A stretch of 64,000 nt of DNA, taken from Hamadaea flava. GTDB taxonomy: Bacteria > Actinomycetota > Actinomycetes > Mycobacteriales > Micromonosporaceae. The notes beneath the pieces were generated by a model. It did no database searches. It was not told the DNA's origin and saw only the letters and a list, made by a program, of their open reading frames with translations. The position numbers were made by a program, and so were the translations under genes. Positions within the stretch are counted from its first letter, which is position 1. Each line of letters starts with the position of its first letter. Where the stretch lies: contig NZ_JAMZDZ010000001.1 of assembly GCF_024172085.1 (NCBI RefSeq), positions 2,728,001 through 2,792,000 of the forward strand. The letters are read 5' to 3'. Of the stretch, positions 25,220 to 35,356 are shown piece by piece.

Positions 25220-25846
25220 TCACGCCCGGAGCTGCGCCGCCACTGCGGTGACCATGTATTGGAACTGCGGGGCGACTGTCTGGTGGCGACCGGGCACTCC
25301 GAGCGCGCCCGCCGGGAGGAACGCCAGATTGCACCGGTTGCAGAAGAATGCGGCGTTCCACACCGCCGACTGCGACGGATAGATCGCCGAATAGGCGTCA
25401 TACGCCCGCTGCGCCCGCTGCCGGGACGTGATCCGGTGGACGATGAGCGCCACCGCGACGAGGAGGAACGGGCCGCCGATCGCAGCCCAGAAGATCACGG
25501 CGTTGCGTGCGGCGTCGTCGGCTCCGCTCGCGAGCAGCGGGACGGTGAGGCAGCCGGCCGCGACCGGAGCGGCCAGCGCCAGCCCGATGAGGAACCCGCC
25601 GCGCCGGGGTGGCATCGCCGGGACGGGCGGCGGGGCCAGGGTATCGGCCAGCAGCGTGCTCGTGCGGCCCGACGTACGCGTCACGGTTCGGCCGGCGACC
25701 GGGACGGCCCGGCCGCCGGCGAACCCCACTCCGCTGGTCACCCCGGTCGACACCGCGCTGTACGTGCCGGACTGGGACTCGTAGAGGGAGCGGACGCTGT
25801 GCACCTGATCATGCTGTGCACATTGTGGACAGTCGAGCGCGGTCAT
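25220..25846 (-). CDS. Hypothetical membrane protein with zinc-ribbon-like cysteines
   Basis: A 208-residue protein of unknown function. It begins MTALDCPQC and has a second CxxC near the C-terminus ([10 protein letters not shown], about residues 168-177). Two hydrophobic helices lie in between (about 85-107 and 117-137). The N-terminal 75 residues are Ser/Thr/Val-rich and probably disordered. The two CxxC pairs could form one split zinc ribbon in the cytoplasm. Similar architectures occur in other actinomycetes without known function. It sits 51 bases beyond the ABC exporter start and 32 bases after the MFS stop, all on the same strand, so a shared transcript is possible. Confidence 0.7.
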   Translation of the reverse strand: MTALDCPQCAQHDQVHSVRSLYESQSGTYSAVSTGVTSGVGFAGGRAVPVAGRTVTRTSGRTSTLLADTLAPPPVPAMPPRRGGFLIGLALAAPVAAGCLTVPLLASGADDAARNAVIFWAAIGGPFLLVAVALIVHRITSRQRAQRAYDAYSAIYPSQSAVWNAAFFCNRCNLAFLPAGALGVPGRHQTVAPQFQYMVTAVAAQLRA

Positions 25847-25878
25847 GCGTGATCATGGCATACCCGCGCTCGTCGCGA

Positions 25879-27108
25879 TCACGAGGTCGCGACGGTTGGG
25901 CGTACCGGAATGGCGCGGGCGAGGCGGCGGCCCGGCAGGGCCGCCGTGCCGAGCAGCACGAGCGCTGCGACGGCGTACAACAGCTGGGCGGGAACATGAT
26001 CGGCCAAGGCTCCGGCGAGCGCCGTTCCCGTGGTGATGCCCGCGTTGCCGGCCGTGTTGACCCACACCGACGCCCGAGTCCGGGCACCGGCCGGGGCCAG
26101 CTCGTCGGCGAGGGCGTACGCCATGATCAGGCTGGGCGACAGCAGCAGACCGGTCACGATCAGCCCGGCCGCGAGCATCCACAGCGGACTGAGCAGGATC
26201 AGCCCGGCGACCAGCGCCGCCAGCAGCAACGCCACCTTCGGCAGCAGCCGGGCGAACGGCGTCGCCCAGGTACGCCGCCCAAACAGCAGCCCGCCGACGG
26301 CGCTGCCGGCCGACATCCCGGCCAGCAGCCAGCCCGCCGTCGCCGGGGTGCCCGCGTGCGCGGCCGTCACCGGGACCGCCACGTCGACCAGGCCCATCGC
26401 GGCGAACAGCCCGGCCAGGGTGAACAGCATCGGCAGGAAGCCCGGCGAGCGCAGCAGTCCGACGCCTGCCTCCGTCGCAGCGTCCGCAGCGTCGGCCGTG
26501 GCCGGCGTACGGGAGGTGGGGGGGCCGAAGCCGAACACGGCCGAACCGGTGATCATCAGCGCCAGGGCCAGCGCCAGCGCGACCCGGGGATCGGCGATCG
26601 CGATCGCCACGCCGGTGATCAGTGGACCGGCGGTGAACAGGACTTCCTCGACGACCGCGTCGAGGCTGAGCGCCCGCAGCCGCAGCGGGCCCTCCGGCAT
26701 CAGATCGGCCCACACGGTACGCATCGTCGGCCCCAGCGGCGGCGGGCACGCCCCGACCAGGGCAGCCGCCAGCAGCAGGAGCGGCGTCGGCGCGTGCGCC
26801 TGGGCGGCCCAGACGAGCAGGGTGGTGCTCACGGCGTACAAGCTGGCGAAAGCCGGCAGGACGCGGCGGCCGAACCGGTCGATGAGCCGGGCCCGCCCCG
26901 GACCGCAGAGCACGACGGTCAGGTTGAGGGCCGCGGCCGTGAGCCCGGCGGTCCCGAGCGAGCCGGTCGCCTGGGCGACGGTGAAGAAGAGCGCGAGCGG
27001 CAGGATGCCATACGCGAGACGGCCCACGGTGGCGGGCAGGAACAGCCGCAGCACTCGCGGCCTGGACAAGACGGCACGATAAGACGTGCCCGCACGAACG
27101 GCGGACAT
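25879..27108 (-). CDS. MFS transporter
   Basis: A 409-residue polytopic protein with about twelve hydrophobic helices and the loop motif [14 protein letters not shown] between helices 2 and 3, the MFS motif A position. It begins [17 protein letters not shown]. It probably exports a small molecule by proton antiport; no substrate can be assigned. It is divergent from the GNAT gene at 27205, leaving a 96-base promoter gap. Confidence 0.87.
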   Translation of the reverse strand: MSAVRAGTSYRAVLSRPRVLRLFLPATVGRLAYGILPLALFFTVAQATGSLGTAGLTAAALNLTVVLCGPGRARLIDRFGRRVLPAFASLYAVSTTLLVWAAQAHAPTPLLLLAAALVGACPPPLGPTMRTVWADLMPEGPLRLRALSLDAVVEEVLFTAGPLITGVAIAIADPRVALALALALMITGSAVFGFGPPTSRTPATADAADAATEAGVGLLRSPGFLPMLFTLAGLFAAMGLVDVAVPVTAAHAGTPATAGWLLAGMSAGSAVGGLLFGRRTWATPFARLLPKVALLLAALVAGLILLSPLWMLAAGLIVTGLLLSPSLIMAYALADELAPAGARTRASVWVNTAGNAGITTGTALAGALADHVPAQLLYAVAALVLLGTAALPGRRLARAIPVRPTVATS

Positions 27109-27204
27109 GAGAAAGACTCCCGGAAAATCGACACGAATGAGGGCGGCGTCAGGTGCGCGCCGTCATTAGTGCGGTCCGGAAGTCACGTCAGGCACACTAA
27201 CAGC

Positions 27205-27825
27205 GTGACCTTCGATCTTGGTAGCCCTACGTTGGAGGGCCGGCTCGTCCGGCTGGAGCCGCTGGAGCAGCGGCACGCCGACGACCTCGCCGCCGCGGCG
27301 TCGGTGGATCGCTCGTCCTACGCGTTCACCTGGGTCCCGACCACATCCGAGGTTCCGGACTACATCGCGGCGCAACTGGCCCGCCGCGACGCCGGGAAGC
27401 TCGCGCCGTTCGCGCAGATCTCGGTCGCGACCGGGCGGGCGGTCGGCTGCACCGGGTACTGGGATCCGCGGCTGTGGCCGGACGGCGACCGGCTGTGCGC
27501 CATCGAGGTCGGCTTCACCTGGCTCGGCGCGGCCGCCCAGGGCACCGGTATCAACGTCGAGGCCAAGCTGCTGTTGTTCACGTACGCCTTCGAGACCTGG
27601 GACGTCGCCCGCGTCGACCTCAAGACCGATGCCCGTAACGCCCGATCCCGGGCAGCGCTGGAGAAGCTCGGGCTGCGGTTCGAGGGCGTGCTGCGGAATT
27701 GGTCGCAGTCCTGGGCTCCGGGCGAGCAGGGGCGGCTGCGCGACTCCGCGATGTTCTCCGTCGTCCCGACGGAATGGCCGGCTGTCCGGTCCACCATGGA
27801 AGCGCGCCTCGCCCGCTTCCTGTGA
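27205..27825 (+). CDS. GNAT-family N-acetyltransferase (RimJ/RimL type)
   Basis: A 206-residue acetyltransferase starting [20 protein letters not shown]. The substrate-side motif [18 protein letters not shown] and [28 protein letters not shown] match RimJ/RimL enzymes. It may acetylate a protein N-terminus or small amine with acetyl-CoA. The frame is open far upstream, but the domain starts here, and the longer frame overlaps the MFS gene. Two GATC hairpins follow its stop. Confidence 0.82.
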   Translation: MTFDLGSPTLEGRLVRLEPLEQRHADDLAAAASVDRSSYAFTWVPTTSEVPDYIAAQLARRDAGKLAPFAQISVATGRAVGCTGYWDPRLWPDGDRLCAIEVGFTWLGAAAQGTGINVEAKLLLFTYAFETWDVARVDLKTDARNARSRAALEKLGLRFEGVLRNWSQSWAPGEQGRLRDSAMFSVVPTEWPAVRSTMEARLARFL

Positions 27826-27886
27826 CGCGTGACGCGCGGCTTCGTCATCAGCGGAGTTTTCGTGGGATTAGCGCACCGCCTTCGTT

Positions 27887-27934
27887 GATCTAGGCGAGAA
27901 GTGGTTGCCCAGGCCGCCACTTCTCGCCTAGATC
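27887..27934. repeat. GATC hairpin between GNAT and TPR genes (first of two)
   Basis: GATCTAGGCGAGAAGTGG (27887-27904) pairs perfectly over 18 bases with its complement at 27917-27934; the loop is 12 bases. It lies between two convergent genes and is a probable bidirectional terminator or a member of the GATC-stem hairpin family. Confidence 0.85.
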
Positions 27935-27948
27935 ACTTTCGTGGTCTT

Positions 27949-27996
27949 GATCTTGAACAGAAAACGCCGTCGGAGCGACGCCTTCTGTTCAAGATC
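27949..27996. repeat. GATC hairpin between GNAT and TPR genes (second of two)
   Basis: GATCTTGAACAGAA (27949-27962) pairs perfectly with TTCTGTTCAAGATC (27983-27996). An inner CGTCG/CGACG stem closes on GAG. It starts 15 bases after the previous hairpin and ends 27 bases before the TPR stop codon. Confidence 0.85.
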
Positions 27997-28023
27997 ACCC
28001 AGAGCGGCTCGGACAGCGGGCCG

Positions 28024-31000
28024 TCACGGGAGATCCAACCGGGCGAGCTCTTCGCGGACGCGTACGGTGTCGGGCGCGTCCGGGCCGAGCAGCCGCGTGC
28101 GGGCGTCGAGCACCACCCCGTAGACGTCGGCGGCGTCGGCGATGCGGTCCTGCATGGCCAGCAGGTCGCCGAGTCCTTCCCAGGTCACGTAGACGGCGAG
28201 GTCTTCGTCGCCGAGCGTGTCGCGTTGGATCGCGAGGATCGTGCGCAGTTCGGTTTCGGCTTCGGCGTACCGGTCGAGGGCGGCCAGGCAGCCCGCGAGC
28301 TGGTAGCGGGCGCCGAGGGTCGCCGGGTGCTCCTCGCCGAGCAGCCGGGCCCGGTTGACCGTCACGGTCCGGTACGCCTGCTCCGCTTCCGGCCAGCGGT
28401 CGAGTTCGAGGTAGACCGCGCCGAGGCTGGCGAGGGTGATGTAGTAGCTGGGGTCGTCCAGCCCGATCGCCTCCTGCTCGCCTGCGAGGACCTGCTGGAA
28501 CTCGGCTTCGGCTTCGGCGTACCGGCCGGCGGCGGCCAGGCATTCGGCGACGTTGTAGCGGGCGGCCAGGGTGTTCGGCGTGTCCGGCCCGGCCGTCGCG
28601 CCCGAGGCGGTCGCGAGCACCGTCAGCTCGGCGAGTGCCGCGTCGAAGTCGCCGAGCGCCCGGTAGAGGGAGGCCAGCGTACGCCGGGTGTCGAGGGTCT
28701 CCGGGCTGGTCGCGCCCAGCGCCGAGATCTCGGCCTGGAGCAGCTTGCGGCGTTCGTCGACGGCTTCGGCGTACCGGTCGGCGTCGGTGAGCATGGCGGC
28801 CAGTTCGTCGCGGGCGTACCGGGTCTCCTGGTCGTCGGGTCCGAGCGCCTCGTCGCGGAAGGTCAGGATGTCGCGGAGTTCGTCGATGGCGCCGTCGCGG
28901 TCGCCGGCCCGGCCGCGGAGCACGGCGGCGTTCAGGCGGCTGGCCAGGGTCGCGGCGTGCCGCTCCCCCAGGGCTGTCGCCTCGTCGGCGGCCAGGGCCC
29001 GGTAGGCCGCCTCGGCTCCGGCGTAGTCGTCGACCTGGTAGTGCGCCCAGGCTGCTTTGCGCCGGGCGACCAGCACGGTGTTGTCGGCCGATCCGAGAGT
29101 GCGGGCGTACGCGTCGGCGAGGTGGTCGAGTTCGGGGACGGCCTGCGCCCAGCGTTCGGCCTCGGTGAGCATGGTGGCGTACGCCGCCCAGGTGGTGAGC
29201 ACGGCCGGGTCGGCGTCGCCGAGCGCGGCACGCTGGGCTGTCAGGGCGGCTTGGTATTGGGTGACCGCGTCGTCCGCGCGATCGGCTTCGACGAGGGCGT
29301 CGGCCAGGTCGAGGCGGGCGGCCACCACGTCCGGGTCGGCCGGTTCGTGTTCGGTCAGCAGTCCGTCGACGCTTTCGGTGAGCAGGGCCAGACCCCGGTC
29401 CGCCGACACCGAGGCGACCAGGAGCCAGGCCAGCGTCGACCGGGCCGTGACGACCTCGGGAGAGTTCGGGGCGTAGACGTCGAGCAGTTCGGTCAGCACC
29501 GCCTGGAGTTCGGCCTCGGCGGCGGCGAGGTCACCGGCGTCGCGCCGGATCACCGCGTACGCGGTCCGGGCCGACACCGTGTTCGGATGGGTCGCGCCGA
29601 GCAGGGCGGTACGCCGGTCGATCACGATGCGGTACTGCTCGGCCGCCTCGTCGAGCCGCTGGAGTTTGTACAGCGACCAGCCCCATTCGTCTCGGCAGAC
29701 GAGCGTGCGTTCGTGGTCTTCACCACGCGACCGGAGGTGGATCTGCAGCACTTCGCCGAAGATCTGTTCGGCCTCGGCGAAGCGGCCCGCCGACGACAGC
29801 AGCATCGCCAGGTTGTCCCAGGTGATGAGGGTGCTGGGGTCGTCGTCGCCGAGCACTCGCCGCTTGGCCGCCAGCACGTCGCGATATTCGGCCTCGGCGG
29901 CGGCGAGGTCGCCGATCTCGGAGCGCAGCCGGGCGATCTCGTGCCGGGTGGCCAGCGTGTGCGGGTGCTCCAGCCCGAGGGTGCGCGTACGCGCTTCGGC
30001 GACTCCGCGGAACTCCTGCTCAGCGTCGGCCCACCGGGCCTGCCGGGCGATCGCCCCGGCCAGGTTGTGCCAGGTGACCAGGGTCGTCTGATCGTCTGGG
30101 CCGAGACTTTCCCGTTCGATCGCCAGCACGTCGCGGTAGATCTCTTCGGCTCCGGCCGGATCGCCGGACTCGTAGAGCAGGGTGGCGATCTCGTACCGGA
30201 CGTTGATGGTGCTGACGTCGGCGTCGCCGAGCGTACGGCGGCGGGCCTCGGCGACCGCCCGGAACTCGGTGAGCGCGCGGGCGGTGTCGCCGGAGGCGCG
30301 CAACAGTTCGCCGAGTTCGTAGCGCGGCACCAGGGTCGCCGGATCGTCCGGTCCGAACAGGACGGTCCGGTGGTCGATCACCCGCTGGTACTCGGCTTCG
30401 GATGCGGCGTACCGGCCGAGCTTGTAGAGCACCCAGGCCACCTCGAAGCGCGACGAGGTGGTGACCGGGTCGTCGGGACCGAAGACGCGTTCGCGGACTT
30501 CGACGACCTGCTCGTACTCGTCGAGCGCGGACTGCCAGCGCTCCTGGCTCGCCAGCACGCCGGCCAGGTTGTGCCAGGTGACCAGAGTGGACGGATCGGC
30601 CGGGCCGAGCGCTTCGCGTTTCTGAGCCAGGACGTCGCGGTAGACCTCTTCGGCCTCGTCCGGCCGGCTCTGATTGCTCAGCACCCAGCCCAGCTCGTGC
30701 CCGGAGCTGAGGGTGGACGGATCGGCCCTGCCGAGCACCCGCTGCCGGGTCGCGACGACCTCGCGGAACAGCTCCTCCGCCTCCGCCCAGCGGCCCAGCG
30801 CGGCGAGCGTACCGGCCAGGACATGCCCCGTCGTCTGGACGTCGGGCGCGTCGGGGCCGTAGATCCGGCTCTCGTCGGCCAGCACGTCCCGCAGGATCGG
30901 CTCGGCCGCCGCGGGCTGATCCGTGTTCTTCAGCATCAACCCGTACGAGTATCGGCCGACCAGGTGCAGCCGGAAGCGCTCGCCGTCGTCCGCCCCGTCG

Positions 31001-33972
31001 GGGGGTGCCCAAGCGGACAGCAGTCGCTCCCACGTCTGCGCTGTGCGTACCAGTGGATTGAGGTTGTTGGAGACCAGCGCGAAGCTGAGGCCGCCGACAG
31101 GCCGGAACTCGTCGAGGGCCTGGGTGAGCAGGTCCTCGGCCTCCGGGCGGCCGTCCTCGACCGCGAGCAGGTGCAGCCGGGACAGCACCGATCCGCGTTG
31201 CTCGCCGTCGATGGGCCGGGTGAGCTGGGAGCGGTAGTAGGACTCGGCCCGGTCGGGCCGGCCGGCGGCCAGGTGCAGGTCGCCGAGGTCCATCTCGGGC
31301 AGGAAGGCACCGGCCCGCCGCGACGGCCGGGCGGTGATCTCGGCGACCGCCGCGCCGACCTGCTCGAGCAGCTCGTCGGAGGGGGTGCTGTTGCGCAGCT
31401 CGGTGGTGATCCAGGCGAAACCGGACTCGACCTCGGGGAACCGGTCGAGGTGCGGGATGAGCGCGGTGAAGGCGTCGGTCGCCGCGGCCCAGTCGGCGCG
31501 GCTGATCGCGACCCGGGCGCGCAGCGAGTGCGCCGCGACCTCGGCCCAGTCCGGCACCGGGAGCGCGGCGAGGTAGGCCGTGTCGGTCTCGGCCGTCAGC
31601 GGCCAGAAGGACTGCTCGCGCTCGGCGGCGGCCGCGGCGATCCGGGCGAACACCGGCGCGGCGGCCGGATACCGCAGCCCGAGGATGCCCGCCAGCGCCG
31701 GCAGGTTGTGGACATCCTCAAAGGATCGGCTGGTCCGGGCGTATCGGACGGCGATCTGTTCGTCCTCGCCCGCACCGGGAGTGCCGAGCGCGATCCGGCA
31801 CAGCGCGCGTTCGAAGCCGACGTCGGAACTCCAGCTGCGCTCGTCGTCCAAGCCCTCGACGATCTGCGCCGCCCGCTGCGGGTCGCCACCGAGCAGATGC
31901 AGCCAGACGCTGATGCCTTCCCAAGCCTCGGGCATCGGCGGCGTGGCCAGCGTCCGGTCCAGCGCCGCGACGTCACCGGCCTGCCATTCCGCCATGGCGC
32001 GCAGCCACAGGTGGAAGGCCGTCTGCCGCTGCTCGGCCGTCGCGCTGTCCAGCGCGGCGAGCGCGGCCACGTGGTCACCGCGCAGCACCTCCAGCCGCGC
32101 CCGGCTCTCCGGCTCGGTCACGGCCACGGTGGCCATCAGCTCTAGGTCGCCGCTGTTCGCGGCGGTGGTGCTCAAGGTGTTGCCGTCGGGGATATACCGG
32201 TCGGTCAGCGGCGGTCGCGCGGCGGCAAAGCTCAGCTCAGCTCGTACGCCGTAAGCGCCGAGCAGGGAGCAGGCGGTGCCGAAGGTCTCGAAGTACGCCT
32301 CCGTCCCGGCGAACAGCGTGTCGTAGCACTGCAACCACACGACGGCTTCGAGTACGCGCGGGAGCTGCTCGGCCTCGATCCGCGACTGCATCATGCTCAT
32401 CCGCGCCCGGGAGATGTACGCCCAGGCGTAGTCCAACGTCGGCAGCCCGCTGCGGTACGCCTCGCCCCACACGTCGAGGGCGTGCGCCAACCGGTCGGGG
32501 TCGACCTGGCCGCGCCGCTCCGGGGCGTACGCCAACACCTGCAACGCGTCGGCGAAAGTCCACCGGGCGCCGGGGGTCAGCGCGTGCAGCCCGTCGGCGG
32601 TCGTCATCAGCTCGGCCGCGGCCTCGGAGTCGCCGGAGTCGAACGCCAACAACGCGGCCCGTTCGTACTCCGCACCGGCTTCGGTGGGCAGCAGGTCGCG
32701 CAGCATCAGGGCACGCAGCCGCCGGGCGGGCAGTTCGAGCGGCTCCGGCGCCTCGCCCGGGAGCGTGGTCAGCAGGTCGATCGCGGTGTCGACGGCGTGC
32801 AAACCGTCGGCCGGCCGCTCCAATGCCTGGTAGAGGACGCCGAGGAAGTAGTGGACGGCCGGATCGTCGGGACGGCGTACGCGGGCGGCCCGCTCGATGT
32901 TCTCGGCGAGGTCGGCCGGGGCCATCCGCTGGGCGAACCGGGCGATGCGGCGCTCGATGTCACTGTGGTCGCCGGCCTCCACGATGGACTGGAAGCGCAG
33001 GAACGACAGGCTCGCGTCGTCGGGGTGGCGGGCCAGCCCGGCGTCGGTGGCCGCCCGGGCGTTGCCGTATTCGTTGGCAGCCAAGAACAGGCACGCCCCG
33101 GCGCGGGCCGTCGCCACCGAATCGGGGGTACGGCGTACGGCTTCGGCGTAGTCGAGTGCGGCGGCGTCGAGGTCGTGCTGATGCAGGCGTACCAGGGTGC
33201 GCAAGGCGTACGGCTCTTCGGTGTCGACTCCCCCGGCGATGCCGGCCGCGATGTGCTCCAGCGCCAACTCGGCCTGCCCGAGCTGTTCGTAGACGTGCGC
33301 CAGCCGAAGATCGATCGCCGCATCCTGCTGCGTCTCGCTTGCTTGTGGTGCGCCCGTCTGGGTCGCGGCCGTCTGGGTCGCGGCCGCTTGCATCGCGCGT
33401 GCGGCCAGGAAGGCGGTCAGCGCGGCGTCCAGGTTCCGTTGGCGCAGCCGGGTTTCGCCGAGCAGGGTCAGCAGCTCGGCGTCGTCCCGCACGAGATCGC
33501 CCGCCCGATCGAGCAAGGCGCTCGCCTGGTCGACGGTTTGGAGGGTCAGCCGGGCGCGGACGACGAAGGCGAGCAACCGGCACCGGTCGCCTGCCGGCAC
33601 CGAGCCGTCGGTCTCCACGGAGTAGTCGGCGGTGACCGCGTCGGCCAGCGGGCGCAGCAGGGTCGGCCGCAGCAGCGGAACCAGCGCCGGCAGTACGCGG
33701 ATCACCGCACGCGGCGCGGTGGCGAGCCGGTCGAACGCGAGCCGCAGCGCCTCGGACCGTTCCCCGTGGGCCAGCAGCGCCTCGATGAGCGCGGCGAACA
33801 CCTCGTCGGGCTTGTCCTCGGGTTCGGCGATGGCGCGGCGCAACGCGTCGACCGCCTCGTCGCGGCGGCCGTGTTCGGTCAGCGCGCGGCCCAGGGTCAG
33901 CAGGATCGGCACGATCGCCGGGGGCAGGCTGCCGGCGGGGCGGGCCGGCGCCTCAGGCGAGGGGTTGCTCAC
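28024..33972 (-). CDS. Giant tetratricopeptide-repeat protein of the CHAT operon
   Basis: A 1982-residue protein made almost wholly of helical repeats, with no signal peptide or membrane helix seen. The first half (about 1-980) has irregular TPR-like helices (RALTEHGRRDEAVDALRRAI at the start). The second half is an array of roughly 23 kinesin-light-chain-type TPRs of about 42 residues, each with a pattern such as LGPDDPSTLVTWHNLAGVLA...A...EYEQVVEVRERV. Such arrays bind proteins or peptides. The GTG at 33972 overlaps the CHAT gene end by 20 bases and has GGTGGAG upstream; the longer frame lies inside the CHAT tail. Its job is probably to sense a signal or present a substrate to the CHAT protease encoded just upstream. 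Repeat number and boundaries are by eye. Confidence 0.85.
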   Translation of the reverse strand: MSNPSPEAPARPAGSLPPAIVPILLTLGRALTEHGRRDEAVDALRRAIAEPEDKPDEVFAALIEALLAHGERSEALRLAFDRLATAPRAVIRVLPALVPLLRPTLLRPLADAVTADYSVETDGSVPAGDRCRLLAFVVRARLTLQTVDQASALLDRAGDLVRDDAELLTLLGETRLRQRNLDAALTAFLAARAMQAAATQTAATQTGAPQASETQQDAAIDLRLAHVYEQLGQAELALEHIAAGIAGGVDTEEPYALRTLVRLHQHDLDAAALDYAEAVRRTPDSVATARAGACLFLAANEYGNARAATDAGLARHPDDASLSFLRFQSIVEAGDHSDIERRIARFAQRMAPADLAENIERAARVRRPDDPAVHYFLGVLYQALERPADGLHAVDTAIDLLTTLPGEAPEPLELPARRLRALMLRDLLPTEAGAEYERAALLAFDSGDSEAAAELMTTADGLHALTPGARWTFADALQVLAYAPERRGQVDPDRLAHALDVWGEAYRSGLPTLDYAWAYISRARMSMMQSRIEAEQLPRVLEAVVWLQCYDTLFAGTEAYFETFGTACSLLGAYGVRAELSFAAARPPLTDRYIPDGNTLSTTAANSGDLELMATVAVTEPESRARLEVLRGDHVAALAALDSATAEQRQTAFHLWLRAMAEWQAGDVAALDRTLATPPMPEAWEGISVWLHLLGGDPQRAAQIVEGLDDERSWSSDVGFERALCRIALGTPGAGEDEQIAVRYARTSRSFEDVHNLPALAGILGLRYPAAAPVFARIAAAAAEREQSFWPLTAETDTAYLAALPVPDWAEVAAHSLRARVAISRADWAAATDAFTALIPHLDRFPEVESGFAWITTELRNSTPSDELLEQVGAAVAEITARPSRRAGAFLPEMDLGDLHLAAGRPDRAESYYRSQLTRPIDGEQRGSVLSRLHLLAVEDGRPEAEDLLTQALDEFRPVGGLSFALVSNNLNPLVRTAQTWERLLSAWAPPDGADDGERFRLHLVGRYSYGLMLKNTDQPAAAEPILRDVLADESRIYGPDAPDVQTTGHVLAGTLAALGRWAEAEELFREVVATRQRVLGRADPSTLSSGHELGWVLSNQSRPDEAEEVYRDVLAQKREALGPADPSTLVTWHNLAGVLASQERWQSALDEYEQVVEVRERVFGPDDPVTTSSRFEVAWVLYKLGRYAASEAEYQRVIDHRTVLFGPDDPATLVPRYELGELLRASGDTARALTEFRAVAEARRRTLGDADVSTINVRYEIATLLYESGDPAGAEEIYRDVLAIERESLGPDDQTTLVTWHNLAGAIARQARWADAEQEFRGVAEARTRTLGLEHPHTLATRHEIARLRSEIGDLAAAEAEYRDVLAAKRRVLGDDDPSTLITWDNLAMLLSSAGRFAEAEQIFGEVLQIHLRSRGEDHERTLVCRDEWGWSLYKLQRLDEAAEQYRIVIDRRTALLGATHPNTVSARTAYAVIRRDAGDLAAAEAELQAVLTELLDVYAPNSPEVVTARSTLAWLLVASVSADRGLALLTESVDGLLTEHEPADPDVVAARLDLADALVEADRADDAVTQYQAALTAQRAALGDADPAVLTTWAAYATMLTEAERWAQAVPELDHLADAYARTLGSADNTVLVARRKAAWAHYQVDDYAGAEAAYRALAADEATALGERHAATLASRLNAAVLRGRAGDRDGAIDELRDILTFRDEALGPDDQETRYARDELAAMLTDADRYAEAVDERRKLLQAEISALGATSPETLDTRRTLASLYRALGDFDAALAELTVLATASGATAGPDTPNTLAARYNVAECLAAAGRYAEAEAEFQQVLAGEQEAIGLDDPSYYITLASLGAVYLELDRWPEAEQAYRTVTVNRARLLGEEHPATLGARYQLAGCLAALDRYAEAETELRTILAIQRDTLGDEDLAVYVTWEGLGDLLAMQDRIADAADVYGVVLDARTRLLGPDAPDTVRVREELARLDLP

Positions 33973-35356
33973 CGGTGCTCCACCTTCCGCTTCCGGGGAA
34001 GTTGTCGATGACGGGCCGGCCGGACTGCTCCCACGGCGGGGCGGTGGCCTGCTGCGAGCCGGGCGACTCGCCCGGCGGGCCGGACGGCTCGGCGACCCGG
34101 GGACCGCTGCCACCGGCGGAAGCGGAGACGGGCAGGAGAGCCGGGGTGAGCAGCGGGCCGGACTCGCGCAGATACAGCACGGGCAGGCCGAATCCCGCGC
34201 GCTGCTGCGACTCGCCCATCATGCCGCTGAGATACAGCTCCCGGCGGGCGTGGTGCATCGCGACCTCGATCGGCCGCCGGTCGACCAGCGCCTGATAGAA
34301 CGCCCGCGCGAATTGGTTGGCCAGCCGCAGCTGGACTTGGTAGTGCATCGCGATCACTGCCGGGATGTTCTTCTGGGCCAGCGACTGGGCCAGGCCGGAG
34401 ATGACGTGATAGCCGCTGGCCGAGGTCGCCGCCGATTCGCAGGCCTGCAGGAAGACCAGGCGCAGCCCGGAGGCGCTGAGGCTGAGCTGGTTGGCCAGGT
34501 CGCGGTCGTCGATCCAGAGCGCCTTGTTGTTCTCGTCCGGGAAGGCCATCTGCCCACGGGGCCGCCCGTCCGCGCCGTCGACGTACCGGCCGTGCGAGAT
34601 GACGTGCACGACCTGGGGATCGAACTGCTCGACGGTGTTGAGGAAGGACCGCCAGGTCGTCTGGACCGGCAGCTCCTCGTTCGCCGGGAAGCTGCGCCCG
34701 TCGTGCGCATGGTTCTGCGTCAGCACCCGCAGATCGATCCGCGCCTCGCCGCCCAGGTCACGCAGCTCCATCAGCGTTTCCAGGACGGCCTCGTACTCGA
34801 TGTCGGTCTCGGTCACGTCGTTCGGGGCGAGTACCACGAACAGGACGCGCAGCGGTGGGCGTACCTGGATCATGCGGGCGGAGACCGCCAGCGGAAGTTT
34901 GCGGGTGAGCATGAAGTTCGTGCTCTCGCCGAGGAAGAAGCCCGTGTCGGGGTCCTCGCGATCCAGTGGGACGTAGAGGTACTCCCAGGGCCACGACGCG
35001 AGGCGTTCGGCCCCGGAACCCATCTCCAGCACGACGCGGAGCAGACGCCGCTGGCCGTTGTCGGCGTACGGGTCGCCCTTGATCGCGCGGCGCAACAGCG
35101 CACCGGGCCCGTTGTCGTCGCGGCGCGAACCGAACAGCGTCACGAACAGGTGCTCGCCGAGCAGCTTCAGCTCGTGCACGTTGATCAACCGGTTGCTGCG
35201 CAACAGGTCCACGAAGACCTCGACGGTACGCCACCGCAGATCGTCGATCTCCAGCTCGCCGACGACGGACTGGCTGTAGCCGCCGCGCCGCCATTCGGCC
35301 TGGACCCGGCGGTTGCCGACCTGGATCGCGAACTCCTCCACCGCCAGATCCGTCAT
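33953..35356 (-). CDS. CHAT-domain (caspase-fold) protease
   Basis: A 467-residue cysteine peptidase of clan CD. The CHAT domain (about 170-400) shows the dyad His255 in HVISHGRY and Cys306 in LVFLQACESA, plus the family's C-terminal RRELYLSGMM...GLPVLYL. Residues 1-165 form an N-terminal region of unknown type. Residues 405-467 are Pro/Ser/Gly-rich and probably disordered. CHAT proteases cleave partner proteins and in bacteria are linked to defence and regulated cell death, for example with TPR partners or gasdermins. The ATG overlaps the upstream stop by 4 bases and its 3' end overlaps the TPR start by 20, so the three genes are tightly coupled. The substrate is unknown; the upstream 310-residue protein is a candidate. 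Confidence 0.88.
   Translation of the reverse strand: MTDLAVEEFAIQVGNRRVQAEWRRGGYSQSVVGELEIDDLRWRTVEVFVDLLRSNRLINVHELKLLGEHLFVTLFGSRRDDNGPGALLRRAIKGDPYADNGQRRLLRVVLEMGSGAERLASWPWEYLYVPLDREDPDTGFFLGESTNFMLTRKLPLAVSARMIQVRPPLRVLFVVLAPNDVTETDIEYEAVLETLMELRDLGGEARIDLRVLTQNHAHDGRSFPANEELPVQTTWRSFLNTVEQFDPQVVHVISHGRYVDGADGRPRGQMAFPDENNKALWIDDRDLANQLSLSASGLRLVFLQACESAATSASGYHVISGLAQSLAQKNIPAVIAMHYQVQLRLANQFARAFYQALVDRRPIEVAMHHARRELYLSGMMGESQQRAGFGLPVLYLRESGPLLTPALLPVSASAGGSGPRVAEPSGPPGESPGSQQATAPPWEQSGRPVIDNFPGSGRWSTGEQPLA

Noticed and set aside
25853-25893. CGTGATC ... GATCACG as another GATC hairpin
   Set aside because: Arms are only 7 bases with a long loop; too weak to place in the family.
27901-32145. 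1414-codon plus-strand frame opposite the TPR gene
   Set aside because: Its repetitive look comes from the opposite-strand TPR repeats; it starts inside a hairpin and has no start signals.
28024-33972. Periodic DNA repeats considered as a CRISPR array
   Set aside because: The period is about 126 bases, encodes TPR units, and varies throughout; there are no short identical repeats with unique spacers and no cas genes.
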